34,494 bases of DNA, from contig NZ_BAABHJ010000021.1 of NCBI RefSeq assembly GCF_039542035.1, positions 1 through 34,494 on the forward strand. The letters are read 5' to 3'. Each line of letters begins with the position of its first letter. Position 1 is the first letter of the stretch. Source of the DNA: Actinoallomurus liliacearum. Its GTDB lineage: Bacteria; Actinomycetota; Actinomycetes; Streptosporangiales; Streptosporangiaceae. Positions 1 to 7,811 of the stretch are shown piece by piece. The notes under the pieces are model-generated. The model did not search any database, was not told the origin of the DNA, and worked only from the letters and a program-made list of their open reading frames with translations. A program made the translations under genes and the position numbers.

Positions 1-93
1 GACGTGGAAGTCCTTGTGGGTGTCTACTCCCACGATCACTTCCGGATCATCGGTGGCCGAACGGATGCAGACGGGCTTGGGGGTGCCGGGCAC
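1..93 (-). CDS. IS110-family transposase, N-terminal fragment cut by the window edge
   Basis: Only the first 31 codons are in the window, read from a GTG at 93-91. A good ribosome binding site, AGGAGA, lies at 107-102, 8 bases before the start. The visible protein contains VIVGVDTHKDFHV, the start of the RuvC-like DEDD domain of IS110-family transposases, where the Asp of GVD is the first catalytic acidic residue. These enzymes cut and rejoin DNA through a DEDD plus Ser mechanism and, in the IS110 group, are guided by an RNA transcribed from the element's non-coding end. The rest of the gene lies outside the window, so intactness and IS110 versus IS1111 subgroup cannot be judged. Family assignment rests on this short but characteristic motif. 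Confidence 0.75.
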   Translation of the reverse strand, partial: MPGTPKPVCIRSATDDPEVIVGVDTHKDFHV

Positions 94-340
94 GGTTGTT
101 CTCTCCTGATCGAGGCGCGGTCGGGGCCTGGCTGTCGCCGGCCCGATCAGGCGGTCAGTACTGTGAGGATGCGCAGTGCGGCAAGGCCCCTATCGGGACA
201 CGTCTCATCGGTCCGGCGGCAGCAAGCACCGCCCCAGGCGCGCGGCCGACAGACCAGTCCCAAGGCACACACGAGGCCAGTCGGTTTTCGGGTCAGGCTG
301 CAGCCCGAGGCGGCACGCCAAGATCCTCACAGTACGGTTT
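94..340 (-). ncRNA. candidate IS110 left-end non-coding region / bridge RNA
   Basis: About 250 bases with no convincing gene precede the IS110 transposase start. IS110-group elements transcribe their bridge RNA from this side of the transposase gene. The segment holds a 13-bp inverted repeat (GTACTGTGAGGAT at 158-170 and its complement at 323-335) enclosing about 150 bases, a plausible frame for a structured RNA. Position and structure support the call; no conserved RNA fold could be tested here, and the element boundary is not defined. Confidence 0.3.
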
Positions 341-342
341 TC

Positions 343-383
343 GGCACCTCTCTGTGTCAAGCCGCTGCGAGCAGAGAGGTGCC
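343..383. repeat. 12-bp perfect hairpin near the presumed IS110 end
   Basis: GGCACCTCTCTG at 343-354 pairs exactly with CAGAGAGGTGCC at 372-383 across a 17-base loop. It sits just outside the inverted-repeat region upstream of the IS110 transposase. It could be the element's end, the palindromic target that IS110 elements often choose, or a terminator for the operon converging from the right, whose last gene stops at 456. It has no following T-run on either strand. Confidence 0.55.
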
Positions 384-455
384 GTTAACTGGACATACCC
401 CACCAGTTCTGGACCCCTGCTGGAGGTGATCGGGGCGGGTCATGGCCGACGGGGA

Positions 456-1109
456 TCACGAGTCCCACTGGTCGCAGTACTCGATGTGGATCTCTCGCGC
501 GTTGCCGAGGATGCCGTCGTTGGAGTGGAGCTCCGTGCAGAAGTGCGGGTAGCTCGGATGGATGGGGACGTAGCCGGGACCATTTTGGGCGACATCGTGG
601 AATTGTCGGGCGGTCTCCCTGAACACGTTCGCGCTGCCGGTCATGAACAGGGTCTCGGCATGGAGGTGCTGGTGAAACAGGTCCCGGTTCTCCAGGTAAT
701 GCCGTGCCTCGTGGTCGATCACGGCTTCGCCGGTGTGTCCGGAGTCGGGCAGCGTCACGGTCTTCGGACGGCCTGGGCCGAGTCGTCTGCGGACTTCTTT
801 CCAGCGGGCGGGCGCGAACTGGAGCGAATGATGAAGCAAGACGAGATCAAGTTGGCGGGTGCCGTCTTCGGGCAGTTCGAGGGAGGGGGCCTGGTTGGCG
901 CGCATCGGCAGGTGGATCAGTGAGCGTGGTGAAGAGGCGGCGAGCGTCCATAGGCCGCCGATTCGGCGCGCGGCGTCATCATCGAGGTAGGCGTCCAGGT
1001 GCCGATCGTGGTCGACCAGCACAGCGTGGACGAGTGGATGGGCGGGTCGGATGACTTTGAACTCCACTGCTCCGAGACGTGCTTGGTGGATGGTGATGGA
1101 AAGTTTCAT
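456..1109 (-). CDS. uncharacterised protein, last gene of the recombinase operon
   Basis: A 217-residue protein starting at the ATG at 1109-1107, which overlaps the stop of the upstream gene as ATGA, so it is probably translationally coupled. I do not recognise the family. The sequence is rich in His and acidic residues, with no predicted membrane segment and no signal peptide. The C-terminal half has several His/Cys residues (around FHQHLHAET, PHFCTELHSN and HIEYCDQW) that could bind metal, but no named motif. An in-frame extension to 1364 is unlikely because it runs inside the preceding gene and is Arg/Pro-rich shadow sequence. Its place at the end of a tight operon suggests a role linked to the recombinases. 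Confidence 0.7.
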   Translation of the reverse strand: MKLSITIHQARLGAVEFKVIRPAHPLVHAVLVDHDRHLDAYLDDDAARRIGGLWTLAASSPRSLIHLPMRANQAPSLELPEDGTRQLDLVLLHHSLQFAPARWKEVRRRLGPGRPKTVTLPDSGHTGEAVIDHEARHYLENRDLFHQHLHAETLFMTGSANVFRETARQFHDVAQNGPGYVPIHPSYPHFCTELHSNDGILGNAREIHIEYCDQWDS

Positions 1110-3511
1110 CGGTTTTCCGGGATGCGGCGGCTGACGTCGGCGGCGTAGTTCATCCAGTCGCCGGAGGAGGCTCGTTGCCAGGCGACGGCGACGTCGATGT
1201 GGATGCCGAGCATGCGGGCGAGGAGGGCGGCGGGGAGTTCGGTGGCGAGTTGGAACAGGGCGGTGGAGCGGGCCTGGCCGGGTTGGATGCCGAGGTCTTT
1301 GAGGCGTGTGCCGAGGTGGGTGGCTCTGATCGGGCGGCCGGGCTGACCGCCGGGAAACAGCCAAGGCGAGGGGGCGGCGGCGCCGGTGGTGGCGTGTCCG
1401 CGTTTGCCGTCCAGGACGTGGCGGGTGAGGTTGGCGACGGGCTCGGGCAGGGTAATGGGCGTGGTCCCGAGCTGGATCGTCGCGGTGGTGTCATCAATGG
1501 TGACGTGGTCGGTGGTGAGCCGGCTGATCCTGGCGACGGGTTGGGCGTAGAGCAGGACGAGTAGACCGGCGAGGCGGTCGCGGGAGCCGATGGTGTCGTC
1601 GTGCAGGAGGCGGCGGGCGGCGTCCCAGCGGGCTTGGTCATCGATCACGCGGGTGGGGCCCTGCCAGCGGGTGGCCGGGAAAGACAGGGTGGTGAGGCGT
1701 TGCCGGGCGGCCCACCGGACGAAGTGACCAGCGTGGTGGTGGTGAGAGGCATCGTCGTCGGTCAGCCATTGATCGAGGTCGGCTTGGCCGCAGCTTGCCA
1801 GGGTCAGGTCGTGGGCGGTGAGCCAGTCGAGCAGGGCGGTGGCGGAGCGGACGCGTTGGAGTACGACGGTGTACTGCTCGTTGGTGGTGAGGCTGCCGTT
1901 GTTGCGGCGGCGTAGCCGGCGGAGCAGGTGCCAGACGGCGTAGCGGTGCAGGAGCTGACGCTGATCGGGGTCGGGTCGGGCGGCGAGCGCGTCGATCAGG
2001 AAGCGTTCCAGGCGGGCCATCTGTTCATCGCGTGGCGGCAGCGTCCCGGTGGCCACCAGCACGCTGCGCAGGTGGTTGAGGATTGTTCGCTGCGGGAGTT
2101 CGTCAAGGTCGGCGTGGGTGAGTTGGCGGCGGCCTGCGGCGACGTCGGCGAGTACGGTGGCGACAGGTTCTTTGGCGAGCCAGCGCAGCGCAGTCCCGGG
2201 CGGGTCGGTCGCGGCCAGGGCGTCTCGGAGCGGGAGCAGGGCTGGGTGTGTGACGCCATCCGGGCCGGTCATCAGTTTCCGGAGCCGCAGCTCAAGACGG
2301 CACTCGACGCACTGGCCTGGCCGCGGGCTGTCCTCGCAGACCGGGCAGTCAGGGAAGGCGGGAACGGTGCAGTCCCGGCAGAGCGGTTCGGTGAGGGGGC
2401 CGGATCCCACCGGCTTGACCTGACCGCAGCGTGAGCAGCGTTCGTCGCGGTGCTGGCAGGACGGGCACCACGCCAGTCCGGTCAGCCGGGAGGAGCCGCA
2501 AGGCCGTCGCTGCTCGCAGATCGAGCACGTCGTAGTCGGAAGTGGCGGGCAGGTGGGGCAGAGCGGCCCGTCCGGACTGCGCGTGTTCACGACTCGCAGC
2601 CGTCCGCAGTTCACGCAGACCTCGAGGTTGGCCGGGTCGCTGACCAGGCAGTTCGGGCAGATCGGCTCGCCTTGGTCGTTTCGAGCGGCGGCTTCGCAGA
2701 CCCTTCCGCAGCCGGAGCAGGGCTGGGCCCGGGACTTGGCGACACAGGTGCGGCAGCGCCACTGCCCACCAATCGGCCGGTGCAGCTTGATGACCCGTCC
2801 GCAGTGCGGACACGGCGGCCGGACAACCCCAACGGCGCCCGCCTCGCAGAGCTTGCCGATCAACCGTAGCACCGCAGGTGTGGGGGCCTCGGCGCCCGCA
2901 CCGATGAGCAGATCGGGCCGGTCCTGCACCGCCCAGGCCATCTGGTGGCGTTTCCCGGCCTGGGGCGCTGCGGCGTTAACCGCTGCGGCGATCGCCTCAG
3001 CAGGAAGATCCGGATCGATGCTGGCGAGGACCTCGGTCACGATCTCGATCGGGCCGGGCCCTCCGTCCAGCCCGGTTCCCGGTCCGCATCTGCTGCACCG
3101 GGGCTGCCCATGACGGTCTCGCGAATGGACTCGGTCGACGTCACCGCAGTTAGCGCACGGCAGCCGGATTGGCCCGCAGACTCCGCAGTACCAGTCCTCG
3201 CCGCGGCGCTGTAGCGTCCTGAGCGGCTTGCCGCACTTGGCGCAGATCGGTGGTGAGATCGCCGTTGCCCCAGCCTTGACCAGCTCGATCAGCAGGTCGC
3301 CCAGGGCCCGGGGCGCGGGTGACCGTCCGTCGGTGAGGATCTCTGGCCGCTCGGCCAGGGACTGGGCGAGCTTGCGGCGTTTGGCCCGGCCCCCGGCGAC
3401 GCTCACCACCATGGCCTCGACCACCTCATGGTCCAGCTCCGCGTCGACTTCGGTGATCAGGCCGACCATGACGCCGATCGGGTCGCTGAGGACCGCGGGA
3501 ACCTCACCCAC
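1106..3511 (-). CDS. zinc-knuckle protein with degenerate tyrosine-recombinase domain
   Basis: An 801-residue protein from a GTG at 3511. The middle, roughly residues 85-415, carries about sixteen CxxC knuckles (CAKC, CGVC, CANC, CSRC, CPHC, CRTC, CSGC, CPNC, CVNC, CPTC, CSIC, CPSC and others), enough for about eight zinc ribbons. The C-terminal 330 residues look like a SAM-like plus catalytic tyrosine recombinase fold: GLLVLLYAQPVARISRL resembles the Arg I region, and a Tyr near the end (NYAADV) could be the nucleophile. The usual HxxR block is replaced by QARSTALFQ, so activity is doubtful. It begins 5 bases after the XRE gene and overlaps the next gene by ATGA. Probable role: a DNA-binding accessory recombinase of the same mobile element. 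The zinc-ribbon count is directly visible; the recombinase call is by resemblance. Confidence 0.7.
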   Translation of the reverse strand: MGEVPAVLSDPIGVMVGLITEVDAELDHEVVEAMVVSVAGGRAKRRKLAQSLAERPEILTDGRSPAPRALGDLLIELVKAGATAISPPICAKCGKPLRTLQRRGEDWYCGVCGPIRLPCANCGDVDRVHSRDRHGQPRCSRCGPGTGLDGGPGPIEIVTEVLASIDPDLPAEAIAAAVNAAAPQAGKRHQMAWAVQDRPDLLIGAGAEAPTPAVLRLIGKLCEAGAVGVVRPPCPHCGRVIKLHRPIGGQWRCRTCVAKSRAQPCSGCGRVCEAAARNDQGEPICPNCLVSDPANLEVCVNCGRLRVVNTRSPDGPLCPTCPPLPTTTCSICEQRRPCGSSRLTGLAWCPSCQHRDERCSRCGQVKPVGSGPLTEPLCRDCTVPAFPDCPVCEDSPRPGQCVECRLELRLRKLMTGPDGVTHPALLPLRDALAATDPPGTALRWLAKEPVATVLADVAAGRRQLTHADLDELPQRTILNHLRSVLVATGTLPPRDEQMARLERFLIDALAARPDPDQRQLLHRYAVWHLLRRLRRRNNGSLTTNEQYTVVLQRVRSATALLDWLTAHDLTLASCGQADLDQWLTDDDASHHHHAGHFVRWAARQRLTTLSFPATRWQGPTRVIDDQARWDAARRLLHDDTIGSRDRLAGLLVLLYAQPVARISRLTTDHVTIDDTTATIQLGTTPITLPEPVANLTRHVLDGKRGHATTGAAAPSPWLFPGGQPGRPIRATHLGTRLKDLGIQPGQARSTALFQLATELPAALLARMLGIHIDVAVAWQRASSGDWMNYAADVSRRIPENR

Positions 3512-3516
3512 CGCGC

Positions 3517-3846
3517 TTACCCGTCAGCCCGGGTAATGCGGGCGCGTTTCGGCCGCAGGTCCCCGACTCCGGCGTCGCCGCCGACCACCTTGGTCTGCTG
3601 CGCCTGCCCTGCGGCGGCCACGGGTTCGATGAGGTCGTCCATCGAGCAATCCAGGATGTCCAGCAACGCCATCAAGATCTTCAGACTAAGCCGCTCGGGC
3701 CGTTCCACCACCAGCCGATAGATTTGGCTCGAGGACAGCTTGATACCCCGATCGGCCAGCGGGCCGAGCAGGTCGGTGGTGGAGAACATGCCTCGCATCG
3801 CCATCACCTGCCGCAGGTGCCACTGGTAGTCCAGCTTGGCCGTCAC
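3517..3846 (-). CDS. small XRE/Cro-type helix-turn-helix protein
   Basis: A 109-residue protein from a GTG at 3846 that overlaps the upstream recombinase stop as GTGA. Residues 10-75 form a Cro/C1-type HTH: a helix ending in LADRGIKLSSSQIYRLV is followed by LSLKILMALLDILDCSMDDLIEP, the typical tail of HTH_26-like regulators. The last 30 residues are a basic, low-complexity tail. Its place between an active-looking recombinase and the zinc-knuckle protein suggests either regulation of the operon or a directionality (excision) role. No partner toxin is visible, so an antitoxin role is not supported. Confidence 0.8.
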   Translation of the reverse strand: MTAKLDYQWHLRQVMAMRGMFSTTDLLGPLADRGIKLSSSQIYRLVVERPERLSLKILMALLDILDCSMDDLIEPVAAAGQAQQTKVVGGDAGVGDLRPKRARITRADG

Positions 3847-5066
3847 CGCTGCTCCCTTCGGTCGGATCGGCCATCGCGCTCACCGCCGAGGGCCGGTGCC
3901 AGCGCCCGGCGCAGCGCGGTGTTCATGAAGTCGTCGCTGACGTGCGTATATACCGCCGTCGAGCTATCGCTCTCGTGACCGACCTGAGCCTGGATGAACC
4001 GCCGGTCGACCCCGTCCTCGGTCAGGTGCGTGACGTAGGCGTGCCGCTCGGAGTGCGGCGTCAGCTCTTTAGGCAGCCCCAGCGCGTCCCGGTAGGCGAC
4101 GAACCTGGCGTTGATCTCCGACGGCTTCACCCGGCCGCCCCGCTCGGTGAGCCACAACCCCGGATGGTCCGGGTAACCGAACCGGGGACGGACGTTCTCG
4201 ACGTAGTCAGCGACCGCCTCCACCGCCCAGTCCATCACCGACAACACGTTCCGGCGCCGCGGCGGCTGGCCCTTCTTCGCCTTGCCGTACCGAACGTTGA
4301 GCATGCCGTACCGCCCGAACTGCGGCGCGGCGGGGTTGCGGCCGAAGTCGACCACGTCCAGCTTGGACACCTCGTTGCGGCGCAATCCCCACCCGTAGAC
4401 GGTCTTGAAGATCGTGGCGTCACGGTAGGCGGCCAGGGCGCCCTTGCGCTTGGACCGCACCGCCCGCTCCACCTGCTCATCGGCGTAGTCGAAGAAGCGT
4501 TGGAGCTCTTCGCGGGTGAACGGCCTGGCCTCCGGGTTGCCCTCATAGTCGTTGAGATGAGCGATCGTGTTCCACTCGTGAGCGATCGCCACCGGATGCT
4601 GCCCCGGCCCGAACGCCCGCTCGCACGCCACAGCCCACCCATACCGGCCATCGATCAGGAACTCGCTGAACTGCCGGATCGTGCACTGATACGCGCGGAT
4701 CGTCGAAGGAGCCAGATGCAGTTCAGCCATCAGATGCAGCGACCACTCATCCATATGCGCCGGCGACCACGTCCACGGGTACTCATTGGTGAACTCCAGA
4801 AACCGACGCACCAGCCGCTCTCGCGGCACCATCGTGTCTTCCTTCAACCCCCGCGCCGTTTGCTGCGCCCGCCAGCCGCGCAACATCGCCTCGAACATCG
4901 CGTCCTCCGGACGCAACTGCACCACGCCCGAGACGAGTTCCAAGTGAGCCGCTCCCGCGAGCTCCACCCTGCGCTGCACCTCTCCAGACCATCCCTTCTG
5001 AAGAGCAGATCTTGCATCAGAAGGGAGAGGCCTGGCAAATTCCCTGATCAGGCAGCCAAAATCCAT
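3843..5066 (-). CDS. tyrosine recombinase/integrase with full catalytic set
   Basis: A 407-residue site-specific recombinase from the ATG at 5066. It overlaps the end of the upstream recombinase by 19 bases. A core-binding SAM-like domain covers about residues 55-165 and the catalytic domain about 180-395. Visible catalytic residues are Arg229/230 (GWGLRRNEV), a Lys in the beta hairpin (GKAKKG, 261-266), His338 and Arg341 (TPHSERH), His364 (VGHES) and nucleophile Tyr373 (AVYTHV). This is the RKHRH-Y set expected of an active enzyme that cleaves one strand at a time through a 3'-phosphotyrosine. It is the only recombinase in this operon with every motif intact, so it probably performs strand exchange, with the other two as partners. 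Confidence 0.92.
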   Translation of the reverse strand: MDFGCLIREFARPLPSDARSALQKGWSGEVQRRVELAGAAHLELVSGVVQLRPEDAMFEAMLRGWRAQQTARGLKEDTMVPRERLVRRFLEFTNEYPWTWSPAHMDEWSLHLMAELHLAPSTIRAYQCTIRQFSEFLIDGRYGWAVACERAFGPGQHPVAIAHEWNTIAHLNDYEGNPEARPFTREELQRFFDYADEQVERAVRSKRKGALAAYRDATIFKTVYGWGLRRNEVSKLDVVDFGRNPAAPQFGRYGMLNVRYGKAKKGQPPRRRNVLSVMDWAVEAVADYVENVRPRFGYPDHPGLWLTERGGRVKPSEINARFVAYRDALGLPKELTPHSERHAYVTHLTEDGVDRRFIQAQVGHESDSSTAVYTHVSDDFMNTALRRALAPALGGERDGRSDRREQR

Positions 5067-6922
5067 GCCTCACACAGTCGGCGAAGCCGCCGGCCTGACC
5101 TGGCGACCTGCGGATGCTCGCCCGTCTGATGCAATTCCCGAGGTTTGCGGTAATACCACCTGGTCGTTTCGAATGATTCGTGATCCATCAACTCGCGCAG
5201 GACGTCGATGGGGACCCCGGCGTCGGCGTTGCGCTGGGCGTAGGAGTGCCGGTAGGCGTAGGGAAAGATCCTCTTCTTGTCGAACTCCACCGTCTCGGGG
5301 ACCGCCCGGCCGCCGGTCGCCACCGCGGTGGTCACCATGAACGGCGGCAGGGCGTCCACCCACTTGCGGTGTGTCGCACCGACCGTTGCCGAGGCGATGC
5401 CGCGGGTGCCGTGCGGGTTGCGCACTCGGGACGGCAGCAGTTTCAGCGTCGACAGCTCGGCGTGTGGGAACCGGGCCCGGACGGTTTGCTGCTGGCGCAC
5501 GATCACAGCGGCGGTCGCGTCAGCGATCGGTAGCCGGCGTTGTTCCCGGTTGCTCTTGCTGTTGTTGTAGATCAGTACGTGCTTGCCGTCGGGATCGCGT
5601 TCCAGGCAGTCCCAGGGCAGTTGGCAGATCTCATCGGGCCGGCGCCCGGTGTCGATGAGCAGCTCAACCGCGACCCGCACCCCCGGTGCCGTCTCCATGT
5701 CATCCAGCAGGGGCAGCGCGTCACATAGGGCGCGCAGCACCTCGGGCGGTAGGTTCCGGCCGATTTCCTTGTCCCTGGTCAGCTCGGGAACGTCACGCCG
5801 GGTCAAGGCGACGTCATCGGGCAGGTTCTCCAGCGGGCCGCCCGGGCGGCCGAGACCGAGGGTGCGCATTCGGGTCAGGACGAACTTCAGCACGTGAACG
5901 GCGGTGTAGCGGCCGTACGCGCTGATCTCCTCCTGCTCTTCCAGCCAGACGAGGCGATGAAGATGATGTTCGATATCGGCGCGGCTGAGGGCGGCCGGGG
6001 CTTGGCCGGAATCCGCGCGGTGCGCCCGCAGGCTCTCCGAGAGGAGGGCGACAGCCTTGAGCTGGGTCTGCAGATTGCCGTAGACCTGTTTGTTCCGGGA
6101 TGTGGGCAGGCGGTCAGAGGCCCACCGCTTGGCCGCCTCGCGCAGCCACGACTGGGAGATCGCGGTGAAGTCGAGCGTCCCGCCGTGACCGAACACCCGA
6201 AGATCCCACGTGTCCTTGAGGGCTTCGGTTTCAGGTGATCTGAGCGCGAGAAAGCAGGCGTCCTGGAGCCGGGTCAACAGGTTGGTCGCGATGCTGTGGG
6301 TCTTGATGTCCAGCGGCTGGGTGAGCGAGCCGACCTCGTGCCGCCGCAGGACATCGGCGAGCTGGCGGATGCTCCAGTACTTGGTCTTAGTGCCCTGAGC
6401 GGCGCGCTGCTGCAGACCGTAGAGGAACTGAGCGATCACGAGTGGCGCCAGGCCACGCAAGCTCGCGCTGCCCTCCTCCGCCGTGGGCGGCTCGGTCCGG
6501 TTGAAGTGGTCGAGGTCGGCCGGGCCTTTGCAGCTGCGCTTGGTCCATTTCACCCGGTGCATGTGGCAATGGCCGTGGGACGGTGAACAGCGGTCACGGT
6601 CGCAGGCCACCACCTGGCACCGGCCAAAGCCCGGTAGCGGATGAACGTCCGGATGCGCGATGAACTCCTCCACCGAGATCGCTCCACCGAAGTCCCGCTG
6701 CAGCAGATACCAGTGCCGCGCGCACACCTGTCTCCCGGACGTCAACCAGGGTCTTTCACAACCCGGGACCCGGCATGGCGCGACGTATCCGACCGGGCCG
6801 CTCGGCCGGGGAATCAGCACGAACTCCTCCTGCGTCACGTCCGGGTGCGATTGCTGGTGACGCTCGGTGCAGCCCACACACAGCCTGCTCACGTAGCTGG
6901 TGGGTCTGCCGCAAGCCTGCAT
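5048..6922 (-). CDS. large Cys-rich tyrosine recombinase
   Basis: A 624-residue protein whose length resembles TnpB of Tn554-like transposons. The N-terminal 135 residues contain Cys/His clusters (C15-C18, C50-C55, C67-H70, C102-C107, C112-H120) that could form zinc fingers. The C-terminal catalytic domain shows Arg427/428 (DTGRRPDEI), Lys456 (NSKSNREQRR), Arg558-His559 (YAYRHSYAQR), His581 (LMDHES) and Tyr590/591 (TRWYYR). The first His of HxxR is Tyr555 here, a substitution seen in some divergent recombinases. The ATG at 6922 lies inside the end of the upstream small gene (34-base overlap), and its own end overlaps the next recombinase, so the genes are probably co-translated. Likely works with the 407-residue enzyme in moving this element. 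Confidence 0.88.
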   Translation of the reverse strand: MQACGRPTSYVSRLCVGCTERHQQSHPDVTQEEFVLIPRPSGPVGYVAPCRVPGCERPWLTSGRQVCARHWYLLQRDFGGAISVEEFIAHPDVHPLPGFGRCQVVACDRDRCSPSHGHCHMHRVKWTKRSCKGPADLDHFNRTEPPTAEEGSASLRGLAPLVIAQFLYGLQQRAAQGTKTKYWSIRQLADVLRRHEVGSLTQPLDIKTHSIATNLLTRLQDACFLALRSPETEALKDTWDLRVFGHGGTLDFTAISQSWLREAAKRWASDRLPTSRNKQVYGNLQTQLKAVALLSESLRAHRADSGQAPAALSRADIEHHLHRLVWLEEQEEISAYGRYTAVHVLKFVLTRMRTLGLGRPGGPLENLPDDVALTRRDVPELTRDKEIGRNLPPEVLRALCDALPLLDDMETAPGVRVAVELLIDTGRRPDEICQLPWDCLERDPDGKHVLIYNNSKSNREQRRLPIADATAAVIVRQQQTVRARFPHAELSTLKLLPSRVRNPHGTRGIASATVGATHRKWVDALPPFMVTTAVATGGRAVPETVEFDKKRIFPYAYRHSYAQRNADAGVPIDVLRELMDHESFETTRWYYRKPRELHQTGEHPQVARSGRRLRRLCEAWILAA

Positions 6923-7413
6923 GCCCGCCGGATGGCCTTCGTTCGTGCATGTTTCGCGGCTTGCGGCAGGACAGCGGCAAGCGTGTCGGCTGCTTCGGTC
7001 AATTCCCGGCAGATGAGGTCGGCGGTCTCCTCATCGATGTCGTCATCAGGTCCACCGGCGGGGTTGGCCTCGGTGTTGTTGCCGCGCAGGGATGGGAGAG
7101 CTCGTAGCGAACTGATAGCTTCCGCAAGAATGGGTTCAGCGAGTAGCCACCGCGGTGGATAGTCATCGGGATCGGCACAGAGTGCGAGGACTTCTCCGGC
7201 TGCGCCGATGGCGCACAGCGCGGTCCAGGCAGCTTGCACCGTTGCGAGGGTGTCGTCGACGCTGACCGCGCGCACGCCTTCTGCCGCGTCTCGCAGCAGT
7301 TCCTCTATCGGACGACGACGGGCGTTGATCTTACGGGCGGCCTCGGCATAGCTCTCACCGGTGACCTGCTGCCTCGTGCGGATCTTGTCTTTGCGGCTTC
7401 GGTTACGGGTCAT
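6889..7413 (-). CDS. small Arg-rich protein, first gene of the recombinase operon
   Basis: A 174-residue protein from the ATG at 7413, with a good Shine-Dalgarno GGAGG at 7427-7423, nine bases upstream. The N-terminus is strongly basic and continues into a TGESYAEAARKIN segment. This basic-start plus TGxSYxxAAR pattern is common in small proteins carried by actinobacterial integrative elements, and may bind DNA as a short helical motif. The rest is Ala/Leu-rich and helical with no catalytic motif that I recognise. As the first gene of the operon it may regulate recombinase expression; that is inference. Confidence 0.7.
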   Translation of the reverse strand: MTRNRSRKDKIRTRQQVTGESYAEAARKINARRRPIEELLRDAAEGVRAVSVDDTLATVQAAWTALCAIGAAGEVLALCADPDDYPPRWLLAEPILAEAISSLRALPSLRGNNTEANPAGGPDDDIDEETADLICRELTEAADTLAAVLPQAAKHARTKAIRRACRLAADPPAT

Positions 7414-7811
7414 GACGTCGTTCCTCCGTGCGGGCTCCCACGCCTCCCGCAGACAACGCCGTCAACACGGTTTATGAGCAGGCCAATAACCAGCACGTGA
7501 GTCATCCGACCCTTGTCCTCGGCACCGACCTAAACGCGGCGTGGGCGCGGTCGGCTCGGCATCAGGCGACGTGCAGCTGCCCCAGGCCGACCGTACCAAG
7601 TCGCCGATACCGCGACCGAGCCCTGATGTAGACAAGTTCGTCTTACCAGCAGGCCACCCAGGTCCATCTCTCGGAGGAATGTCGTGCGTTGCGAGCCGTA
7701 GCGTCTCAGCCGTCATTACTTCACAGGTGTCGGCGCACAGGTCCCCGTACAGAACCGTGGACGGGTGGACATCCAGAGATGACCGGCTCGGAGAAGGACA
7801 TGCAACCAAGA
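7414..7811. other. 398-bp intergenic region, no convincing gene
   Basis: The space between the recombinase operon start and the stop of the HEPN-like gene. Apart from the ribosome binding site of the first operon gene (7427-7423), I see no conserved motif. Short ORFs on both strands have atypical Ser/Thr/Pro-rich composition and no good ribosome binding site. The promoter of the recombinase operon must lie here, and it may contain the right end of the mobile element, but no inverted repeat matching the left side was found by eye. Confidence 0.5.

Noticed and set aside
3942..5129. 395-residue plus-strand ORF opposite the recombinase
   Set aside because: Arg/Pro/His-rich antisense shadow of a clear tyrosine recombinase gene.
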